Source: Hysterium pulicare CBS 123377 (lineage: Eukaryota; Ascomycota; Dothideomycetes; Hysteriales; Hysteriaceae). Taken from it: a stretch of 64,000 nucleotides of DNA. The notes beneath the pieces are model-generated. The model made no database searches. It saw only the letters and a list, made by a program, of their open reading frames with translations, and had not been told where the DNA came from. Numbering within the stretch: the first letter of the stretch is position 1; every line of letters starts with the position of its first letter. Position numbers and translations under genes: made by a program. The DNA lies in assembly GCA_000467715.1 (NCBI GenBank), contig AJFK01000515.1:1-64000 (forward strand). Direction: 5' to 3'. Positions 11,322-23,542 of this stretch are shown in pieces.

Positions 11322-12229
11322 ATGGCGCGCCCGAGCTGCATTTTTTCTTTTCTGATCCTCTTTGCTGTTTTACCATGGCTGGTTATGAGCACTGCATGCT
11401 ATTTCCCAGCTGGAGATGTTCCTTCTGATCGCTTCCCCTGCAACCCCAACGCGGAGCCATCAATTTGTTGCGCGACGGGTTTCTTCTGCCTAAGTAACGG
11501 ACTCTGTCAGGATTATCGATATGAGAATCCTTTGAGGTTGCTGCGTGGATCCTGTACGGATGAGAGTTGGAACTCGAATGCATGCCCTAGCTTTTGTAAG
11601 GATGGTAAGCTTTGCGCTTTCAATCTGTTCGTGTCGCGGGCACTGATACTGTTCTAGAATACCCACAAGGCGACGAAGCGGTGTTCTACTGTGGCGATGG
11701 TAAATACTGCTGCAATGACTCGAACTGCTGTAACCAGACGAATGTGAATCTCCTAAGCCTCGGCGACCCGAAAGTAACGGCGACTATAACGGCGAGCGAT
11801 TCTCATGCCACTCCAATAACCATCTATCCCTCGGGCACCCAACGCATAACAGCCAATGCCTTCCCTTCGGCGTCAAGTTCCACTGGGCCCAAACCCTCTA
11901 CATCACCGACAACATCATCTGCGTCAAAGAGTAGCTCTACAAATTCCACGGCCATAGGCGCCGGTGTAGGGGTAGGGATTGGGGTGGTGATTGTTGCTCT
12001 CATATTAGGAGTCTTTCTCTGCTTGAGGAGGAATCGGCGAAGAAGGAATCAGGAAGGAACCCGAAGTTTGACGTATGATGCCGGTTATAATTCGCATAAG
12101 CACTGGTGGGAACGCAAGAAGCATAGGGCTGAGCTTGGAACGGAAGGGCAGGCTGTTGAGTTGCCGGGCACGAAACTCGATAGGGTGGAAGTAGAAGGCT
12201 CGAAATTGGATAGGGTGGAAATGGGCTGA
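11322..12229 (+). CDS. Cys-rich single-pass membrane protein
   Basis: Two exons, 11322-11604 and 11658-12229 (GTAAGC donor, CTAG acceptor), 284 aa. The predicted signal peptide is MARPSCIFSFLILFAVLP. The ectodomain (about 25-140) is rich in cysteine with patterns CNPNAEPSICC, GFFCLSNGLC and KYCCNDSNCC. A Ser/Thr-rich stalk follows (KPSTSPTTSSASKSSSTNS), then one transmembrane helix near residues 210-235 (AGVGVGIGVVIVALILGVFL). An Arg-rich stop-transfer (RRNRRRRNQ) and a cytosolic tail ending in two short repeats (KLDRVEVEGSKLDRVEMG) complete it. This layout is common among fungal wall-sensor-like or surface proteins. A sensing role is inference; the family has no named domain I recognise. The ATG at 11322 is the one that begins the signal peptide. 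Confidence 0.8.
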
Positions 12230-14284
12230 GCACGGATTGGTACACGAGCACTTTGGCATTTAATTGGAGCATATTCGCGAATTTATTGACTTTCAAAGAA
12301 AGCATGGGAATGGGTACGAGTATAAGCTTGTATGAGTCGATAACAAGTAATGAGATTAGTAGTTTACGAGTCTGTCCTACCGCGACAACATTAGTCTAGA
12401 TCTTGCTCTACAACCGACTGGAAAGAGAAACTATTCTCCATGAGGTGTTTCAGAAGTAGAATATCTGAAACAATTAATCGAATTGGTTTTACTGCGATGT
12501 CCGACTGAAGTTAGAAGTAGCTTTTGGATGACCTCATCTTGGTCTTTGCCCAACCCGAACCCAAATCTCCCTTCTCATATTCCACAATTCTTATTTATCA
12601 CCACATCACATCCTATTGTTCATTATTCCTGCGATAATTCTCTTAACCGTCGTCGTTTACAGGTGCAGGTTTTCGCTTGCTCGATCTTGCATTATGCATT
12701 CTGCAATGATGCAATGATGCCCTAAATGATAAACCTCTTCGACTCAGGCGAAGATTTCTCGTCCACTTAACACCGTCCCTCAATTGTAACGGGAGGTTGT
12801 CGATCTCGTCGCTTGCCTGCCAGGACCCAGACACCTGTGCACCATTCTCTTGCACTCAAATGCACGTGCTCCTTGGATGGTGTGGCCAATCTCTCAATCT
12901 AAAACTCACGAGAGACCATGGCACGATGGACTCGACTTCGCATTGTAGACGCCTGCTGCATATCGCCACATCCATTCGAGCGCATGTTTCAATTCAGGTT
13001 AAGGTCTAGAGTTTGGTTGTCATAATCTTCGTTATTATGCCATACGACCGATTGGCAAAACTTTACTGCCCTCCTTGACCTGATAATCCTGGCTCATAGC
13101 TCGAGCTTGATTCATTGCTGAACACCCAGTGCAGATCTTCTGGACTGCGGCTTCCTCCGCTCCCCCTCGGTGATGATATGCGCAGGCACGCATGTCAATT
13201 CACTCCTTCATCCTTCGATAGGGTCCAAATGGCGCACGAGCGCAGTAGGATCCAGAACTGGTTTCATCGAAGGCCATCACAACACAGCGCCCATTTCAAA
13301 ATCATCGTCCGAATATGGCCTCGAATGTTTCAAGGGATGTTTCTAGACTACGGATGAAACACTCGACCCAAAGAATTAGGGTTGCCATGGTCCGATCCAT
13401 GCCCGTTAGGTTCTTCGAAGTCGCCCAACTTTCAGTGGCTGCCACGCGCACAGTCGTCAGTCTGGTAGATCAGATCATCATTTTACTCCACTTCACGTGG
13501 ATTGACAGACTGGTACACTGGCGATCTGCTCTTTTTGAAAAGAATTGCCCCAGGAAACCAAGCACCTCGTGGCACAACGGTATGCGAGTAAACTCTAAAT
13601 CCAAGGGCAGTCCGGCTAGCATTACGATTCGCTCGGTTATATATCTCATGCAGCAATTCTTGACTTTTAGCCGGCTCAACCTCCAATCGGACTCGAGTGA
13701 CATCCCCATACTCTTGTTATTTCCAGCATCATGGTCGAGCAGTTCTACGTGGTAGGGTTTGGAAATCGCCGACCGTCCTTGGAGGGTTCGTGCTCTACTT
13801 AATGGGTGGTTGATCCCATGAATCAAACAAATTGTGGAACCTTCTTGATTTGAAGTTGCCATTTATCGACGTCAAAGCGAAAGCTTCTACAAACTACGAA
13901 ATTTCGACCCTGATACACAGCCGCTGGTCTGTGTTGTGTCATTGGATTCGACCAGCGCCATTGAAAGGTCGAATTGCAAGCTCGTTGCCTGTATCAAGGA
14001 AATCCAGGTTCGTACATGCATTTTCCGAAATATTTGAGGACTTTTAGAAATCTAACATATCCAAGCACTTTGATCAAGTATAAGCGTCGAGTCCCCGTTA
14101 TTAGACGGTTACACCACTTATGCAGCTTTACCAGCATTAATTTTCCGAGAATTGGATATCAAAAATAAGTTTACCTAGCAGGACGAATCTAAAGAGAGTT
14201 ACTACTACGGTTTGCCTTCGCCTCCTTCAATGATAACAATCTGAAAATTGAGAAAAATATTGTATATTTAATACTGGATGATGA
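12230..14284. other. Long intergenic stretch, no gene seen
   Basis: About 2 kb with only short, unrelated open frames on both strands (for example 13315-13755 plus and 13470-13862 minus overlap in antisense). No family resemblance, splice-joined frame or repeat structure was evident. Confidence 0.5.
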
Positions 14285-15856
14285 ATGTACGATTCCCCAC
14301 CACTAAAGCAATACTGGCGCTCAAGGCAACATTCTCTTGCTAAGCAAGTCGTTTCACAGTCGCAAAACTCTGCCGGTTCGAGAATTTCCAACCTGACAGC
14401 TCTACCGAGGTGGGAAGGTGTGCATAGCAAGCAATCGGATCGAAGCGAAGATGTCAAAGAGTTAGTCGGGCGTGGCGATGGTGGTCGGAGAGACGAAAAT
14501 ACCCGTTTCACTAACATGGGAATCCTGTTGGTCATAATGGTGGTAGTTCTGCTTTTAATCGCCATCGTGCTTGGGGCAGTACTTGGTACTTTTGTGACTG
14601 CTCGCAATTCGTCCAACGGCCTTGGAATACCACCCATTGCGTCTACACCAAGCACAGTCTTACCTAATCCACCTAGTCCGATAGCCACTACTACTCCGGG
14701 GACGAGAATTTCGTCCTTAGCTGTAACGGGCTGGAGCATAAGCGAGTACTCGACTATATCGTTGTTCTACCAAGATGACCATGGACTTTTGTCGAAAACT
14801 ACCTTCAACTCGACTACTGGAACATGGTCCCATGCTTCGAACTTCGCTTTAGCCAAAAAGGGGAGTCCTTTGGCGGCAACGGCGCTGAACGCAAGTTATT
14901 ACGATAACGATCCGGTATTGAAGTCATCAAAATAAGCTTCCAATGAGCGCTAATATTGGTATTAGAACAACCGTTTCCCTGGCGTCCAGTATCAAGCGGA
15001 ACTTTTCTATATCCAGGAGGATAGTAAGTATCACCATTACGACTTTACACAATTCGTTCTTTCTAACTTTGCGTATGAAGACTATATTTCAGAATGGACA
15101 TTTCCAGACGATGGACCGGCCTCAGGCATAGCTGGTTCGCTCGATCAGGCAAAATATTCAGCAGCTGCAACGTCAAATCTCGCAGCTTACTGGCCAACAT
15201 TGATGTATCAAAATGCTTCGGGTTCAATTCATCGTGTTAAATTCTACTGCGACACGACTTGCTGGCATGAAGAAGCGATTGATACAACGGACACGATGAA
15301 TGGGACTGAACTAGCAATGGTGCCATTTCGGAATGAGCTCTCCTCGGCCGGTCTCTTCTATCAACAGAGTGATGGGACATTCGTAAATTATGAGCGTAAC
15401 GAGGCTAATAACTCAGTATCGATGATGATATGGACCAATCGTAAGTCAGACATGGCTATTCTAATCTACAATTCCGCTGAATCAGTGCGAACAGAAGCAT
15501 TTGCCAGCCACATATCTGAAAACTCCTCCGTAACCGCCTTTTCGGCCACTCCGTTAGATGGAGAGAGCTCTAACCTCAATAAGTACCTTCTCTGGCAAGA
15601 TTCGAATCAGACTATCTGGATGAGCTGGTCTGATGATGATTTTGGCTGGAAGGGACCAACTACGTTTTCGGCGTTTGAAGGCGCCGATAGAAATACGCCA
15701 CTCGCGTGTTTGACAGGACTCACGTTCCCGAACTTCCCTTTGGCACCTGGCTACGACCTATCGCGTTGCTATTTCTTGGTTAGTGGAAATGTACGAGAAG
15801 TGTCATTCAATGGGGCAACTTGGTCCATCATCGGTAGCATCCCACTAACCCTCTGA
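14285..15856 (+). CDS. Type II membrane protein with fucose-lectin-like beta-propeller
   Basis: Two exons, 14285-14914 and 14966-15856, joined by a 51-nt intron (GTATTG donor, GCTAAT branch-like sequence, TTAG acceptor), 506 aa. There is no signal peptide. A basic, polar N-terminal tail of about 78 residues leads to one transmembrane segment (MGILLVIMVVVLLLIAIVLG). A Pro/Thr-rich linker follows, then a region of repeated aromatic strands such as ISLFYQDDHGLL, ELFYIQEDSKYH, TLMYQNASGSIH, GLFYQQSDGTF and YLLWQDSNQTIW. These FYQ/WQD repeats at roughly 50-60-residue spacing resemble fungal fucose-specific lectin (AAL-type) beta-propellers. The fold assignment is moderately sure. Sugar binding itself is not shown. 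An extracellular lectin-like domain on a membrane anchor is inferred. Confidence 0.75.
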
Positions 15857-16575
15857 TTCCCGTCCCCGCGGTTCCCGTTCCCGCCTCTCCGCCAGACTAC
15901 GGGTATCTAGATCTGTATGCATGCATCGTTAAGTCTAAACTTTGAAGCTTAACATCTTCATCGGAGTTCTCGATTCGTCCCATCGTTACACACTGAGTCA
16001 CTTCGTGGCCGACGTGTTTTGTGGCTACATTATTCTAGACCTACGCCCTTTTCAATGCTTCGACTATAGGCAAAATCTTCCTATTTTGCCACTGGATTGG
16101 GGACACAGCATGAAAAGGAATCACTTTTGAGGAAGCTTGCATGCGGAAGAACCTTCGATTCCCAGGACTAGCGCATCAAGCCGATATCCCCCGGAGCTTA
16201 GCATGCGCGTCTTAACGTCATGAAACCGACAGACGGGATATTGGAACATACTTCGCTCTGGGGCCGAGAATGTCGATTCATTTTCACATATTCTCATGGC
16301 TGCCACATGGCGAGCCTAAATTGAACGCCCATCTTTTCAGCCCACAGGAGCTCTCTCCGGCCCTGCTGATTGGTGGTCCTCCAGTGGTTACTTTTCGTGA
16401 GGCTCGGAAAGCACAATATTTGCGACATACTTACACTTCATTTTTTTTCCATGATCAATTTGCTTCTTTCATTGTTTAAATGCCTTTGCTCAGTATGGGT
16501 ATCAAGTAAGGGCATCGAGAAGTGAATAGAGAAGACGCTTTGTTCATCGCCCAAAACCTCGCTCCCTTCGTCACA
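15857..16575. other. Intergenic region, no gene seen
   Basis: About 720 bp between the lectin-like gene and the DUF7703 gene. Nothing recognisable beyond probable terminator and promoter sequence. Confidence 0.5.
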
Positions 16576-17793
16576 ATGGCATCTTCAACAACACCCTCGT
16601 CAGTTTGTTTGATCCCGACAGCACGAAGTCCAAGACCAATAAGTCTACTGGGCGAAGGGATTACAGGGGGCAAGCTGATCGCGTCTTTCGATTGTTGGAA
16701 GGGACTAATAATTGCGCAGGCTACGATGGAGACAGCTTCCTTGTTAAAGTCATCATGGCGTTTTTCATTGGACTGACCATCTACAATAGCATTGAATTGC
16801 TCGCCTTAATTTTCGTTACGTTCACGCGATACCGAGGATTTTATTTTTGGAGCCTCATAATAGCAGGTGTTGGGACCGTGCTATACGAGCTTGGATTTAT
16901 GCTCAAGTACTTTGAAATGATTGACAATTCGACGAACCAAACTTATATTGCACTTTCATTGATTAGTACTGGGTGGTGGTGCATGATCACAGGTAATATG
17001 CACACCGATTTTCTACCCTCGAATCCGGAGCATGTATACTCATCATCGAACAGGACAAAGTGTGATCCTATGGTCCCGCCTACACCTCGTTGTAACCAAT
17101 CATCGTATCATCCGCTGTACGCTTTACATGATCATCATCGACGCCATCATCCTTCATGTTCCGACAACTGTTCTCGGCTATGGCACAAATTCAAACAACC
17201 TCTCCCCGGTAGTGTTTCAGACCGTTGTCCACGGCTATAACATCATGGAAAGAATTCAGATGGTGGGTTTCTTCCTCCAAGAAACCATCATATCCGTCAT
17301 CTACATCAACAAAACGATCCATATCCTAAAATCGAGTGGCATTGTCAAGGACGCCGACTTCACCGCTCGAAGGGTAATGTATCAACTCATCGCCATCAAT
17401 ATAATCATCATCGTCCTGGATTGCGGTCTGCTCGCCATAGAACTCGCAAACCTCTACGTTCTCGAGACAACCATGAAAGGCGCCATTTACTCGATCAAAA
17501 TCAAGCTGGAGTTCGCCGTGCTCGGTAGACTAGTCCAATTCGTGACAACCAGAGCAGTGATGGCTTCAAGCTCTCAGGACAGAATTGTTGCTATGGGAAC
17601 GAATAACTCGCTAGATCTAGAGAAATCCATTCTCGTGTTCCCGGATTTTGTGGATCCGAGGAGGTTCTCGAGTGATGTTACCCATGTTGTGCGGACTGAA
17701 GTGCCGAATGCGAGGGACTCTAGGGGTTCGGGCAGGAGATCTAGGATTAAAGGCGGCTCTTGGATTGACGAGTATGTTTTGCCTAAGGAGTGA
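16576..17793 (+). CDS. Multi-pass membrane protein, DUF7703-like
   Basis: Three exons, 16576-16598, 16667-16992 and 17054-17793, giving 362 aa. The first exon is only 23 nt (MASSTTPS). Its 68-nt intron restores an open frame into RVFRLLEGTNNCAGYDGDSF. Hydrophobic segments include VIMAFFIGLTIYNSIELLAL, FYFWSLIIAGVGTVLYELGF, YMIIIDAIILHVPTTVLGYG and YQLIAINIIIIVLDCGLLAI, about seven in all. A conserved block TGQSVILWSRLHLV spans the second splice junction. The cytosolic tail is basic and Ser-rich. This is the pattern of the fungal DUF7703 family of unknown function, found in the plasma or internal membranes. A receptor role is only speculation. Confidence 0.8.
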
Positions 17794-19275
17794 GATTTGA
17801 ATATGCTCCGTGCTCACGAGAAATTAGGGAAATGGATAAGTTCAATATAGTATGAAGAGGGATCGAAGAATCCTAGATATTCTTTCGGCCCCCCACGTTT
17901 ACTAAGAATCTACGAATTTACGAATTATCGGGCGAGACCCACCCACTCAGCATCGGTTTTGGGGTTTAGCAGCTTAGAGGCGAGCAACTCATCCATTGCA
18001 AATCTTAGGTCGGTGACCGACTGATCCCTCTTGCGTCAACGTTCTGCGTACCGTATACCCATAATATCGGATCTAGTACAGTTCACTAAGACTGTAGCAT
18101 TGAATAGATAGAAGCGGATATTGCAGACCGCGCGTGGGTCCAGAACTCTTCTATACCTATTCCAGAGGTGGAGTAAGGTATTTAGCAGATTCTCTCACGC
18201 TGTTGATAGAATCGATGCCAGGATTCTGTTTCATATAGAAGTATTTCGGCTATAATATCTATCCAAATAGAGTTATCCGACACATTCCACGACATTTCGT
18301 GACAGCGAACATTCTAAGTACCCAGGTAGCAAGCTTGGCACGTGGTATCCCTTTTCGGGGAAGGCGGCTACTGCTTACGTGATACTCGTACTTTCGACGA
18401 GTCCACCTCATGCCTCTAACCCTCTGCTTCATACTTCCGACATCATGCGATCGTGTTTTTAGCTCTTTGCGCCGAAGGGACTTAGTATGTTCATAATATT
18501 ACCTAGATAAGCTAACGCAAACGACGGTCAGCAGACGCGAAGATGCTCGACGTTTGTACTACTCCGCCATGCTCCTGGACGATCAGGATACACGCAAGGC
18601 ATTGAAGGACAAGTATTTCAAGATTCTCCAAGCAACTGATATATTCCTAATAGATTCCGGTTTACGACGTTATCATGAGGCTGATGGTTTGGGCGGCGCT
18701 TCGCCTTATATCTTTTCACGCTACGCTTCAAACTTCTCATCCTGATTCTGTAGCTGTTCTTATAGTCGCGAGTTAACCCTAACAAGTTCTCGCGCTGATT
18801 TCTCTGCTTTTTGCTTCTACTGCCGAATCAAACCTTGCTGAGTGCTCTCTCATGTACTTTTGTTCTAGGTTGGAACATACCTGGGTAGGCTCCAATACAT
18901 TTTTGGTTGCTTGGGGCAAACGACGGCATTGCTAGTCGCCAAATGAACTCGGCGCGTTTGTGTTCGGCTTGACTATAGTCTCTGCCAATTCGTTCCTCGT
19001 TCTTTCGGCTTAACATTCTGTGGAAGAAAAGGGCTAGGAACGGGACGTTTCACTCCAGTGAATTCCTTGACCGCAACCTATCAATCCCGCCTTACTTCTT
19101 TTGCCTACTACCATGCGCATTCACTATCTTAGCGCGTTTCTATCTAGATGAAGAGCGCACGTTTGCTCTCCCCTGCCTCTATTACCTACCCAAACTTTCT
19201 CAGCCGATTCTCTATTTCCAGCTACCACTACTAAGGACGCGCACACATACGCTGACCGCTACATCTCTACCCAAA
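17794..19275. other. Long intergenic stretch, no gene seen
   Basis: About 1.5 kb. Short frames only (for example 18554-18745). No supported gene or repeat. Confidence 0.5.
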
Positions 19276-21389
19276 ATGGCCTCACAGGAGCCTACTCTAC
19301 TCAATCCTGGTCTCTGCGCCAATAATTCAGCTACATCGGCATGCCCCAAACCTGCCAACAATGCCTGTGCTGGTTGTTCCATTGTTCAGGTGAGATTCCC
19401 CTCAAAATTCCTGTTACTGCATGTTACTAACAACGTGGGATTTAGTATTGTAGCAAAGAATGCCAGACTGCACATTGGAAGAAGCATAAAGCTGACTGTA
19501 AGTCACCTTTGATCAAGCCAGATTGGAAACCTCTATGCCATCACGAACGCCGTCCGCCGAATCCTGGGTCAAATATCGGAGGCGTTGGTCGATGCGCGTG
19601 GGGAGGTGGTGAGTACCTATGGGGCAACATGCCGGCAGTGGATGTATTGAATCTCAGCGACAAGCGGAACGAAGGATTCAATGACAGCAGAGACATCTCT
19701 CTGTTATTCGCTGGTAAGAATTCTGTGCATACACACTTGAACAACAAACGCTGACCCCGAACTACTGCAGCCTCCGGAGACATGAGAAACCTTGTCAAAA
19801 CCATCGTACAATTGCCGGAGACATATAAAGGACGGTGCGACGTAACGCTGAATGACATAAACTTCACTGTCGTAGCGCGTAATGCGATTCTCCTCTTAAT
19901 CGCGGTGCATTACGATGCAGAGATTGCGGTGCCATACATCATTCACATCTGGTACTCTGCCCTTATACCATCAGATATGTTGAGGTCACTTCAGGACAAC
20001 ATCCTACCTATTATCAGCAACATCTGCAATAAGATCCAGTCGAAACCAGCATCATCAATGCAAGCTAAGACTTGGATCTTTGGCTCTAGGTCCTTACGTT
20101 TAGTCCTGCCAAAAGAGCAATGGTTTCACCTCCAGGATTTCTTCAAAGTTCCGGATGGCCTCTCTGTCGAGCATGCCCAGACAATCCGCAAAGCTATAAC
20201 ACTGGCCCCCAACCGAGTAGATTTTCGCGAATCGGCCATGTACAACCACGGATCGCCAGAAAACCGCGTGTGCCAGTCAAAGTTTGCCGAAGATGGCATC
20301 CCCTTGCCGTTCGGGTCTTCGAGAAAGGAATTCGATACACCGAATCCGTACGTATATCCTCTCTTTGCTCTTGCGTTCCTAGCCATGTTTCCAACCTGAT
20401 CCTGCTTAACCTGGCTTTGCGCTGCAACTTGTGTCCATTATCGACGTACACCGACACTAGGATGATGGCACTTGCAACTCTATCTGTCCTCCTCTGTTGG
20501 GTGCTTTGGATCTTAAGCCTGCCAATTGTTTAGAAACTCTAAGACTCGAACCTCGCTAACTGAAATAAGAACTTTCTACCAGAAAAAGATCATTTGGCCG
20601 CTGTTTGATGATTCGGACCCTTGTTGCGACTGGTCCCATCCGGAATACATAGCACACGCGCCCGTTGCAAAGAAGGACCTTTACGGAAGCCTTTTCTTCT
20701 ATATTCGGCACATCTTATTGCAATTCTGTCATCGAATCGCGAGCTTGAACCTTCATATACAGCTCTTTAACGTCAATGCCTCCAGTATACCTAACCTGCT
20801 TAAAGATAGTAAAGGAGACACTTCCTTTGACCGCATCGAGGTATGGGTTTTGATTTATGATGCACCGGTGACCCTATCTAACTAATAGTAGGTTTCGAAT
20901 ATCACCGATCGCGGTAATCTCGGGTTCGAAAAAACGCTCACACTCCTCGGTCCCCTGTTAAAACCCAAATCCGAGAACCCGAAAGCGGTGCTCCTCGGAT
21001 TATTCCTGAACGCTGTTGGGGAGGAGATACATGCAAGTCCCGATCCGCTGACGCTGCACGACAAAGTGCAGATATTAAAACCGTACTTCCCAATAACGGC
21101 AGATATCGAAAACTCTGGTAACGACTACCATGCCGATTAGGTCAGGATACAGAGGGCAGGATCCCGCATAGTCGATCATGATAAACTGTTTGCGCAGTTC
21201 ATGAAGAAGATGGATATGCTTGGCATTAGCAAGAGGAATGGTCTCTGGATGAGAGGCCCGGAGAAGCACTCGATTGTGAAGGCGTGGCCTGCAAGGATCT
21301 ACCCTGGTGTTACTTCGAAAGAGGAATTCTATCGCCTCTGGATGACTTTCACTACAATGGAGCGATACGTCGAATGGGAGAGGGCTTGA
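19276..21389 (+). pseudogene. MYND zinc finger-DUF4470 protein with in-frame stop
   Basis: Five exons join cleanly: 19276-19389, 19446-19713, 19771-20347, 20570-20840 and 20892 onward. The N-terminus is a MYND zinc finger: Cys pairs ACAGC, YCSKEC, then HWKKHKADC, the QYCSKECQ join crossing the first intron. DUF4470-type sequence follows (YLWGNMPAVDVLNL, DISLLFAASGDMRNLVKTI, KTWIFGSRSLRLVLP, LTLAPNR-like and FDRIEVSNITDRGNLG). In exon 5 a TAG at 21138-21140 interrupts the frame at codon 493. The same frame then continues for 82 more codons of family-like sequence (VDHDKLFAQFMKKMD, EEFYRLWMTFTTMERYVEWE) to a TGA at 21387-21389. No GT-AG intron removes the stop in frame. The gene may make a 492-aa truncated protein or be recently broken. 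Function of the family is unknown; MYND fingers bind proline-rich partners. Confidence 0.75.
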
Positions 21390-22102
21390 GGGGATGAAGA
21401 AGGTTTGGCCGGAGGTGAGTTGTCCGTGCTATTGTCGCCAGCAAAGAGTAAGTTTGTGTCTCCTGTAGTGTCCACTGGCATGCACGTAATCGAAGTGGAG
21501 AGAGGAATGGACTGGGCGGGTTAATGCAGCTCTTTATCGATGGTACCTACCTAAGTACATAGGGTGTCATTAGTCAGGAGTTTTTAGCTTCAATCCTCAA
21601 CAACAGAAAGCTATGCGCACAACAACTTCGACATCCGCTAAGGGATAGATACTTCCCGAGAATCACAATCTCAAACTCAACCATTGTGAGCACTCAGCCA
21701 GAAGACTTGTTGCGAGGCTTGTACCCAGGCCAGTGTCTAACGAACTGCTACACCCAGTGTGCCGGCTTAGCTATAAGTGTTGCCAACCAACCCTCGAGCA
21801 CACCAAACACCACCTCTTGGATCATTTTGATGCTGGCAGCAGAAAGCAGACATGTAGGTGTTTCGAGTCTAAGATGTTGGACCCCGCTCTTTTGGTACCT
21901 AAGTGAGTGCATCACAAGCCCCTAACCACACACGTCATAAACACATGAAGAGATCAACACCATGTCCTGCATCCTTCTCCATCGACCTCTCCGTATCTCT
22001 CTCCTCTCGTACTCTTCCTTTTCGCATCACTATCTTTCCATCTCATAATAGTCCTTGTATTGCTTTGCTTACTACTAAACCCTTAATCTACCCCGCACCG
22101 CA
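21390..22102. other. Intergenic region, no gene seen
   Basis: About 700 bp; the 3' part is a pyrimidine-rich leader (TCTCCTCTCG..., CTTCCTTTTCG) of the HeLo gene. No gene seen. Confidence 0.5.
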
Positions 22103-23542
22103 ATGGCTTCACCCTCCACAGCCAATGGAAATGCGGGGTCCACAACCACATCCCCAACCTCTCCCAGCTCCCCCAACCAACAAGCCCAGATCCTCACGAG
22201 CGTCGTCTCTCTCGCCACCCTCTTCAGTCATTGCGTCGAAGCCTTCAACGTAATCCACCCCTCCAGCACCAGCACCCCCCTCCAAAAACTCGCCCTCACA
22301 AAACTCGGCCTCGAGCAAGGCCGTCTCTTAATCTTCGGCGATGTCGTCGGAATATCCTCCCCTCCGCCGACAATCGCCAAGCACATGATCCCATCGCACC
22401 CCGGCGCCACGAACCCAGATCCCACCTTACCTGTGAATTTCGGCGTCCGGGATCCGAGATTAGATGAGCCGGAGGTAAGGAAGAGGATCGAGAAGGCGCT
22501 GAATGAGATTGTGGATCGCCCGGCCAGTTTGAGCAGAGATGAGATGATGGAACGGTATGGATTGAAGGCGCCGAAGAAAGTGTCGGCCTTCGCACAGCAG
22601 AGGGCGCTGGATACGAATCGACTTGAAGCTTTCCGCGAGAAATATAGCCTGCTCATGGATCTAGCGGATCAAATAGGGGGTGCGAGGCGCGGCATGTCGA
22701 TGACGATTCAGCAATGGCAAGTCAAAGACGTGTCCAAGTTCCTAGGCTTCGTGAAGACGGTTAGAGAGCAGGTTGACGGGCTGATCCGACTTATGGATGT
22801 GAAAGAAAGAGTAGATCGGGGTATGAAGACGGACATCAAGGCTATGGGATGGCACCCGGATCTGTCTGGATTCGCGGTGAAGCAGGATTGGGAGAAGTTG
22901 AAGAGGATCAAGGAGGTGTGTAGGGAGGATTACCCGGAGTATGAGGCAGCGACGGAGACGGCGCTCAAGTATATCGATCAGGAGTTGAGGGAGAGTTCTC
23001 TGTCTGCGCTCAGGGCGGCGAATTTCCGTCCCGCGGGGTTCTCGTCGCCTCCTGCTTCTGAGAAGAAAGAAAAGGAGCCAGAGAAAGAGAGCCCGAAGAC
23101 GCCTAAATCACCTCTGAAACGTCCGGGATTCTTGTCACACTTCAAATTCAGCAGCTGGGGTAAGAGTGATAACAAGAAAAAAGATCAACAGCAACAACAG
23201 CAACGAAAAAGTATCGCAGGCCCTTCAATAACCAAGCCCGAAGATCCAGACCCAGCACGCTCCCTTTCACATGACCTCCCAAAGACCGATCTCAACGCCC
23301 TCGGACCCGTGCGATCGAAGTCTCTCTCCGCGATCCCAGACGACAGAGCCCCGCTAAACCTCGATTCAAAACTGGAGCCTGTCAACTCTATCGATTCGGA
23401 AGCTACGACGGTGGAGCCTGTGAATACGAATGTATTGGAGCATGCTGATACGGCGCATAGTCTGATTGATAGGCATGATATGTATAAAGGGGTAGGCAGG
23501 ATCGAGACGAAGGATATTAGGGGGAAGGCGCATGAGTTTTAA
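22103..23542 (+). CDS. HeLo-domain (prion-inhibition and propagation) protein
   Basis: Single exon, 479 aa, ATG at 22103. Residues about 28-265 match the HeLo fold: SLATLFSHCVEAFNVIH, LALTKLGLEQGRLLIFGDVV (the hallmark 'leucine-rich, then WG/FG' block), and helical segments through KTVREQVDGLIRLMDVKERV. HeLo is the pore-forming, cell-death-executing domain of HET-S in Podospora. The C-terminal half is low complexity: KEKEPEKESPKTPKS, a short poly-Gln run, then an EPVN repeat pair. The last 22 residues (HDMYKGVGRIETKDIRGKAHEF region) resemble the HET-s R1 amyloid repeat (see findings). No NLR or kinase partner gene is adjacent. A role in heterokaryon-type cell death is inference; many HeLo proteins have unknown function. 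Confidence 0.85.
   Translation: MASPSTANGNAGSTTTSPTSPSSPNQQAQILTSVVSLATLFSHCVEAFNVIHPSSTSTPLQKLALTKLGLEQGRLLIFGDVVGISSPPPTIAKHMIPSHPGATNPDPTLPVNFGVRDPRLDEPEVRKRIEKALNEIVDRPASLSRDEMMERYGLKAPKKVSAFAQQRALDTNRLEAFREKYSLLMDLADQIGGARRGMSMTIQQWQVKDVSKFLGFVKTVREQVDGLIRLMDVKERVDRGMKTDIKAMGWHPDLSGFAVKQDWEKLKRIKEVCREDYPEYEAATETALKYIDQELRESSLSALRAANFRPAGFSSPPASEKKEKEPEKESPKTPKSPLKRPGFLSHFKFSSWGKSDNKKKDQQQQQQRKSIAGPSITKPEDPDPARSLSHDLPKTDLNALGPVRSKSLSAIPDDRAPLNLDSKLEPVNSIDSEATTVEPVNTNVLEHADTAHSLIDRHDMYKGVGRIETKDIRGKAHEF

Noticed and set aside
21118-21140. A 23-nt GT-AG intron that would remove the TAG in the DUF4470 gene
   Set aside because: Too short to splice, and the resulting frame hits a stop soon after.
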